From Sambucus nigra (taxonomy: Eukaryota; Streptophyta; Magnoliopsida; Dipsacales; Adoxaceae), in contig OX422211.1 in NCBI GenBank assembly GCA_949130495.1, positions 533,358,017 to 533,422,016 on the forward strand: 64,000 bases of DNA, given 5' to 3'. Numbering within the stretch: position 1 is the first letter of the stretch; each line of letters begins with the position of its first letter. A program made the translations under genes and the position numbers. The notes below the pieces were generated by a model, which ran no database searches, was not told the DNA's origin, and saw only the letters and a list, made by a program, of their open reading frames with translations. This document shows positions 58,600 through 64,000 of this stretch, piece by piece.

Positions 58600-59500
58600 T
58601 CTTCCCCTTATATCTTCACTCCGAGAAGAAACCCTACAAGAAGATCATCATTCTAAGTTCATGGCTCACCCCGATAGCACTAAAATGTACCATAATCTCA
58701 AGCAACATTACTGGTCTCCCGATATGAAGAAAGATATTATACAATTCGTAGCTACGTGTATAATGTGCCAGCGGGTAAAAATTGAGCATCAACATCCCAA
58801 CAATTTACACCAACCACTTTTTATCCCAGAATGGAAATAGTATCATATAACCATGGACTTTATCCATGGATTACTCCGAACGATTAAAGGTTTCAATACA
58901 ATATGGGTTATCGTTGATTGTCTTACAAAATCTACCCATTTTCTACAAACAAGATTCATCGATTCTTTCCAATGATTGAGTGAACTTCAAATTAAAGAGA
59001 TTGTGAGACTACATGGTGTACCTATTTCCATCATATCCGATCGAGAAGCACGATTTATAGGAAATTTTTAGAAAGCCTTACAAACTGCCCTAGGAACCAA
59101 ACTCTCCTTAAACACAACCTTTCATGCCCAAACCAATGGACAATCAGAGTGGGTAATCCAAACTCTGCAAGATATTTCACGAACCTGCACATTAGACTTT
59201 TCCACTTCATGGAATAATCATCTTGCCACAATCTAATTCTCTTACAATAATTGTTATCAAACCAGCATTTCAACTACGTCTTACGAAGCTCTTTATAGAC
59301 AACCCTGCTATTCGACCCTATGCTAAAATGAATCAGGAGATAATAATACACTTGGACCCAATATCATTATCGAAACCAAAGAAAATATATGCCTCATTCG
59401 AGAGAGATTACATTCAGCTCGGAGTCGACAAAAGAGTTACGCCGACACTCGGTGAAATCCCTTAGAATTCTAAGTGAATAATCAAGTGTTCTTAAAAGTA
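58600..59500 (+). pseudogene. Chromovirus integrase
   Basis: The zinc domain reads HHSKFMAHPDSTKMYHNLKQ, HYWSPDMKKDIIQFVATCIM and CQRVKIEHQHP (HHCC intact). The core shows MDFIHGLLRTIKGFNTIWVI with VDCLTKSTHFLQT, then SIISDREARFIGNF and FHAQTNGQSEWVIQTLQD, with recognisable D, D and E positions. Stops and frame changes occur after 58970, and the downstream part is broken. Confidence 0.88.
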
Positions 59501-59900
59501 TCTCCAAGGAAAGGGATAGCACAATTTGGAAAGAAAGGAAAGTTATCACCTCGCTATATTGGTCCCTTTAGAATCATGGAATTTATTTAACAAGTAGCTT
59601 ACCGTATATAATTACCTCCCGAACTGTCCAATCTTCATAAAGTGTTTCATGCTTCACAGCTGCAAAAATATATCTCTGACCCAAGTTACATCATTACTTG
59701 GGAAGGTGTCACAGTTGAACCCAACCACAAATTTGAAGAAATTCCTATTCAAATTCTTGATCGGCAAAAAAAAGGTTCTCCGACGAAAAACTATACCAAT
59801 GGTCAAGGTTCTTTAGAGACATCACGGAGCAGAAGAAGCCATATGGGAAATATAAGACATTATGAGACAATAATACCTAGCGCTTTTCATACATAATTTT
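59500..59900 (+). pseudogene. Chromovirus integrase tail and chromodomain
   Basis: Around 59500-59660 the GPY/F-type region reads RYIGPFRIME and LPPELSNLHKVFHASQLQKY. After SDPSYIITWEG and EIPIQILDRQKK a frame change leads to IPMVKVL, a stop where tryptophan is expected, RHHGAEEAIWEI and DIMRQ. The last part corresponds to a C-terminal chromodomain (KVLWRxHxxEEATWE pattern), which guides integration to methylated histone in chromoviruses. Confidence 0.82.
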
Positions 59901-59928
59901 GAAGACGAATTTTTTTTAGTACGAAGAA

Positions 59929-62746
59929 TGTAACAACACACCTAAATTAGCTCTTAGTCCCTTAAGTAGACAAAATTTCAGGAAAAACCCTAAAATTTCA
60001 CTAAATTGTCAAAATGCCCTTAAAAGTAGAATTAGGATACTTTACAAATTCCTACACCAATTTGATCCCAACTTTCACTCAAAGTTTGACCTAAGGACAT
60101 ATATTTTAAAGGAATTTTATACATAGGTTCACTAAGTTTGCATAATTACACAAAACCCATAAACTTTAATAAAATAACGAAAAGGACCTAAAACATATAT
60201 GAACACTATCCACGCACCTAAACTTAAACCAAAACTTATTTACCCTACACCCCCTGGTGACATGGCACCAGTTGGATAGCCAATATAGCTTGTACTATGT
60301 GGGTAACCTAAGGTACCCTTTTTACGTCCAATTAAATAATAATTTAAACTTACGGAATTCATCCTCATGTCTAACTCTAAAACTACCAATCAACTCCCAT
60401 CGTCGAACCCTATAAATACCCACTCTTACCTCCGTAGAAAACCATCTCAGCCAAGAGCAAACTCAAACTAAATATTTGTGAGTGTTTACATTTATGTAAT
60501 GCTTGTTTCTTGAATGTGTTTATGTTTTGCATATCTATGGAGTAAAATTATGTGTTTTCACGAAAAGGTTAACGTGTATATGCATTGAAATGGCTCAAAA
60601 ACTAGAAAACTCTATTAAAGCTTTAGCTTCAATGGTGGATTTTGCTTCCTTGACTTTAAACCTGTTTCAAAGTGAGATAAATTGATCTTAGGTTGTCAGG
60701 AACCTAGGTATAATGTTTAGTTGAACAAAAAAATTTATTTTGATACCTCAAATCCAGGGTTGAAGTTTGTCGCCCTGAAATTTTTAGAAAGCCAATTCGA
60801 AAGTTTTACTCCACCAAAATTCCTCAAACCCAGTTCACTCTTCCACATTTTTTTATATAGGAAAAAACCTTTATGATTCCATAATGAAAATCATAGCTTT
60901 CAAAATTTCACCATTATCATAGAAATTTAATAGCTCGATTTAGTCTACCAAAATTATTAAAACCAATATGGTTAAATTCCTCTTCAAAAATTAGGCAACT
61001 TTATTTTAGGAATCAACTAAAAAGGAATTCTAAAACATTTAAAATTTTAGGTCAAAGTTTTGAAAAACTAAAGTCAAACTGTCAAAAGGTTGAAGGTGAG
61101 TGGCTTACACGTGCGCAAGTGAAAGCTAAAACAGGCGCGTAAGGAATTTGACTGAGCTCATGAGAGCCCGTTTCCAGTAAAAATATTTTATTTTTTTCCA
61201 ACATTTTTTTTATTTTGAACAAAATTGTATATTACATCATCATGTTAGGATTCCAGGAAAGTGTTTTCTCAAGAAAACCAGTTTTAGGTTTAAAAATTAA
61301 GTTTTTTGTTTACACAAAAACCCCTATCAACCTTTTCAAGTATTTTAAAACATCCCCAAAATTTTTATATAATTACTTGAGCATAAATAGAGCTACTTTG
61401 TCTTCTGTCACTAATTCCAAGTCTTAATAGAAATGAGAGAGAACATTTATTTTAAAATTTTTAAAAATTATACTTTATGCCCTATTAGTTAATTTTACAC
61501 TGAAAATTCTTTTGATATAACATCTTAATGTTTCACATAAGCATTATTTTGGACTTGTATGACCTACTTACATTCCTTATGGTTTCAAACTACCCAGTCT
61601 ACCCAGAAATTTAGCCGAACAAAGCACTGAAATCCGTAAAACTCGAAGTAAGTGATTTTAATTTCAATATTAGACATTGAGCTTATGTATTTTAAATATT
61701 GATTGCTATGTCACTCTGTGATAATTTTGAACTCCTGTGTCTAATACGAACTCCTTTGTGTAGTTCAGATTTATGATGTATATTGATTCTCTCGATATTC
61801 TTGTTTATTCCCAAAATCGATAAACCATTGCACCCGAACCACTAAACCTATTTTCCCATAATTATGGTATAACCTTGCAACCTATTATGGATAATTGCAT
61901 ATCACCCTGTAATTTATCTCCCTCATCAGTGAAACCCTAAGTAACATACCTGAAGATTCAAGGATTAGACCCCAGTATACCACGGTAATTCTAATTGACT
62001 TATAGGGCTCAGATGTTAAGTGCCTAGTTTTTATTTTCTACATACATATGAGTTTCACTCTAACTAAGTGTGTCGAGCTATATTTTATTATTCTCTGAAT
62101 ATTGTGATTGCCTATACAAGAGTATTTTATGCCTTGGGCGATATTGTAACGGTATGTCTACGCTATTGAAGCCCTATAAGCAATAATTTATGGGTTATCC
62201 TATTATAACCTGAACCCTTATCAGAGTAACTTGATACTCAGTTTATCCGGTTACATTCACCATATTATTCATTTACATATCATAATACTTTAGTATATCG
62301 TTCATAGTTCTATGATATTTCATTTTGTATAAAAATAAAAATTATCTTCTTGGCATGTCCTCTAATTGTTTTTATTCCATATGGACGATGAACCTGAGGA
62401 AGACAAGTTAGCTCCCACCCATTTGAACTTTTATTCTATCCTCCCCCAAAAAATATTCTCAATTACATACGTATGGGTAGTGACAGACAAGGATGGTAGT
62501 CCTCGTTAGAAGATCTAGACTTTAACTTATCAGATCTTATTAATCTCTTGTGTTTTTATGAAGTTTTATATTATGTATGGCATGAACGAATAATATTGTA
62601 GTTTCTTTTATTTTCAGACTCGGTATGTAATAGGATGCTAGGCATCCCCATAACAAAATCCTTTTAATTTCCGCTGCACTAAAATCATTATTTTATTTAA
62701 TATTATTCTTATTTACCATTAAAACATAAAATTCGTGGATGCGACA
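59929..62746 (+). repeat. 3' LTR of the chromovirus
   Basis: This 2818-bp LTR begins TGTAACAACACACC and ends GATGCGACA before CAGTG. It differs from the 5' LTR throughout by substitutions and by indels, including a 5-bp class of gaps near 62300-62480, consistent with an old insertion. Confidence 0.92.
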
Positions 62747-62751
62747 CAGTG

Positions 62752-63839
62752 TCTGAGTGCCATGCCTCTTTAAAATTTCAAGACCTCTATAAGGACATTT
62801 TTATCATGTCCGACATGTTTCATTTATTTATGTCGTACGCCGTTACATTTGGTACGTCTCTACACGATCTCATACAACGGCCTCAATCCAAATTTTAGGA
62901 ATCAAGCATATATTATCTCCATCATGTGTCCCTCATCTTCCCCAACGGCTTCACGTTCCATGATTTTAGGCTCGTAATGCAAGTGGTACGCAAGAGAAGT
63001 CAAAACAGTGCAACAAGTCTTGATAGGGAAGTTCAAGGGAAATTTGCTAATTTTACAGCCACCGTCCGGAGGACCGGTCAATTGGAAAGTTGAAGAGCTT
63101 TCCGCAACAAAGATACTGGAAGAAACGACACCTCAATCCGAGCTACAGTGAACAAGTTATGGCCCGTTGAGAATGGAGATAATTCCAAGAAAAACCTTGG
63201 AATTTTTCTAAATGTTCTTTTTCCAGCGAATTTCCCCGAACCCAGCCCGAACCAGTTCGCAGGTACCCCGAACTAGTTCGGGTACCCTGTACGCTGGCAG
63301 AATTTTTAGTTTGTAAAACTCTTCATGTGTTTCCCTATAAATACCAACTTCGGGGGAGGTGTTTCATAAGACTTGCATAGACGATTTTGAGAGTCCATAT
63401 ACCTCAAGTCTTCACCTTTTTGAGTCCCAAGACTCATGTTTCGATTCACACAACTCTGCCAAACCTTTATGAATCCGTAAGCAACCCAAGTACACCTCCG
63501 TGTGTCTATTCATACAATTGTGGAGAAGACCGTTCTTCTTCTTCATTGCTGCCCTCCTAAAAAGGGAAACTTCCAGCCGCCGACTACAGATCCGACGCCT
63601 GCGGGTAATTCTGTGTCACTGTATTTTTATTGTAATTCGAGAAATTATATGTTACAATATTATAATGAAAATAAATGGTTTTGCCCCTCTGGGGGATTTT
63701 TCCTCACATGTATGTGTTTGAATGTTCTTGCATAAGTTATCATCTTGTTCAATCACATATAGTTGCATGTTTAGGATTTAACTGGGTTAAACTGTGCTTA
63801 ATAATATAATATCTTAATTTGAACGCAAGCGCCACTCTT
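62752..63839 (+). repeat. Ty1/copia 5' LTR (left end undefined)
   Basis: The right end is CTTTCA at 63839, six bases before the PBS. A TATA box (CTATAAATACC, about 63336) and the palindrome CGAACTAGTTCG within a larger inverted repeat (63263-63288) lie inside. The left end cannot be fixed without the partner LTR; part of 62752-63000 may be flanking DNA. Confidence 0.6.
63336..63346 (+). promoter_or_regulatory. TATA box of the copia LTR
   Basis: CCTATAAATACC lies about 500 bp upstream of the LTR end and just downstream of the CGAACTAGTTCG palindrome, a plausible U3 promoter. Confidence 0.6.
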
Positions 63840-63844
63840 TCAAA

Positions 63845-63857
63845 TTGGTATCAGAGC
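63845..63857 (+). other. Copia primer-binding site
   Basis: TTGGTATCAGAGCC follows the LTR. It matches the initiator tRNA-Met site used by nearly all plant copia elements. Confidence 0.92.
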
Positions 63858-63950
63858 CAGTTACACAATTTTACCGTGTAATTTTTTGCAAAATTTTTTT
63901 AAGATATCAATTTTCTGAAAAATTGAATTTTGAAAACGCGTGTGTTCATT

Positions 63951-64000
63951 ATGGAGAAGTTATATAATAAAATGCCGGTTTTTGACGGGACAAACTATGC
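63951..64000 (+). CDS. Ty1/copia gag, N-terminus only
   Basis: The frame starts at ATG 63951 and reads MEKLYNKMPVFDGTNYA to the window end with no stop. FDGTNYA is the usual start of plant copia gag (followed by a tryptophan-rich helix in complete proteins). The distance to the PBS (about 95 bp) is normal. Whether the element is intact cannot be told from this window. Confidence 0.8.
   Translation, partial: MEKLYNKMPVFDGTNY

Larger units (their letters stand above)
51861..62746 (+). mobile_element. Chromovirus (Ty3/gypsy) retrotransposon, complete but decayed
   Basis: The boundaries are exact: TGTAACAACACACC at 51861, GATGCGACA at 62746, with target duplication CAGTG (51856-51860 and 62747-62751). 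LTRs are about 2.8 kb (51861-54720 and 59929-62746) and differ by many substitutions and indels. The order gag, protease, RT, RNase H, integrase, chromodomain defines a chromovirus; long LTRs and the tail sequence suggest the Tekay/Del group. All frames are broken. Confidence 0.92.

Overview
The window is a block of plant nuclear heterochromatin-type DNA built almost entirely from transposable elements nested in one another. The evidence is Ty3/gypsy polyproteins of the plant-specific Tat, Athila and chromovirus lineages, Ty1/copia LTRs, plant-type primer-binding sites and an En/Spm-type CACTA transposon. I see no intact host gene, tRNA or rRNA gene. Nearly all coding regions are pseudogenes read through many stops and frameshifts. 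Identifications come from reading the translations and were not checked against a database.

Layout, left to right. (1) 170-438 and 5258-5900 form one 159-bp tandem array. It is split by an internally deleted Ty3/gypsy element (444-5257) that keeps a 2.9-kb 5' LTR, a PBS, a broken gag and only the tail of its 3' LTR. (2) 6140-13073 is a minus-strand Tat-lineage element (gag, protease, RT, RNase H, extra aRNH, integrase, 5' LTR). The 159-bp array probably lies in its 3' untranslated region. (3) 13340-15030 looks like a Sirevirus-like copia remnant. (4) 15031-22531 is part of an Athila-type LTR interrupted by a 4592-bp CACTA element (16969-21560, TSD GTT).

(5) The segment 11432-22531 is repeated directly as 22555-40981, joined by a 23-bp templated filler. 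The second copy carries a 7324-bp LTR retrotransposon (25080-32403, TSD GAGAT) that the first copy lacks, so copy 1 preserves the empty site. Its two 616-bp LTRs differ at 3 positions. It keeps only aRNH and a truncated integrase, plus five blocks of tandem repeats. (6) 41175-48958 is the rest of the minus-strand Athila element. (7) 48959-51855 is unidentified, perhaps with a copia LTR remnant. (8) 51861-62746 is an old chromovirus with complete boundaries (TSD CAGTG). (9) 62752-64000 is the 5' LTR, PBS and first gag codons of a Ty1/copia element that runs out of the window.

The most interesting object is inside both CACTA copies (17795-18064 and 36246-36515). Two fragments of a plant B3 DNA-binding domain lie head to head and could be transcribed as a hairpin of about 105 bp. 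This looks like host-gene capture followed by inverted duplication, a recognised route to small-RNA loci. The nesting gives a relative order: Athila insertion, CACTA insertion into its LTR, 11.1-kb tandem duplication, then the 7.3-kb retrotransposon insertion.
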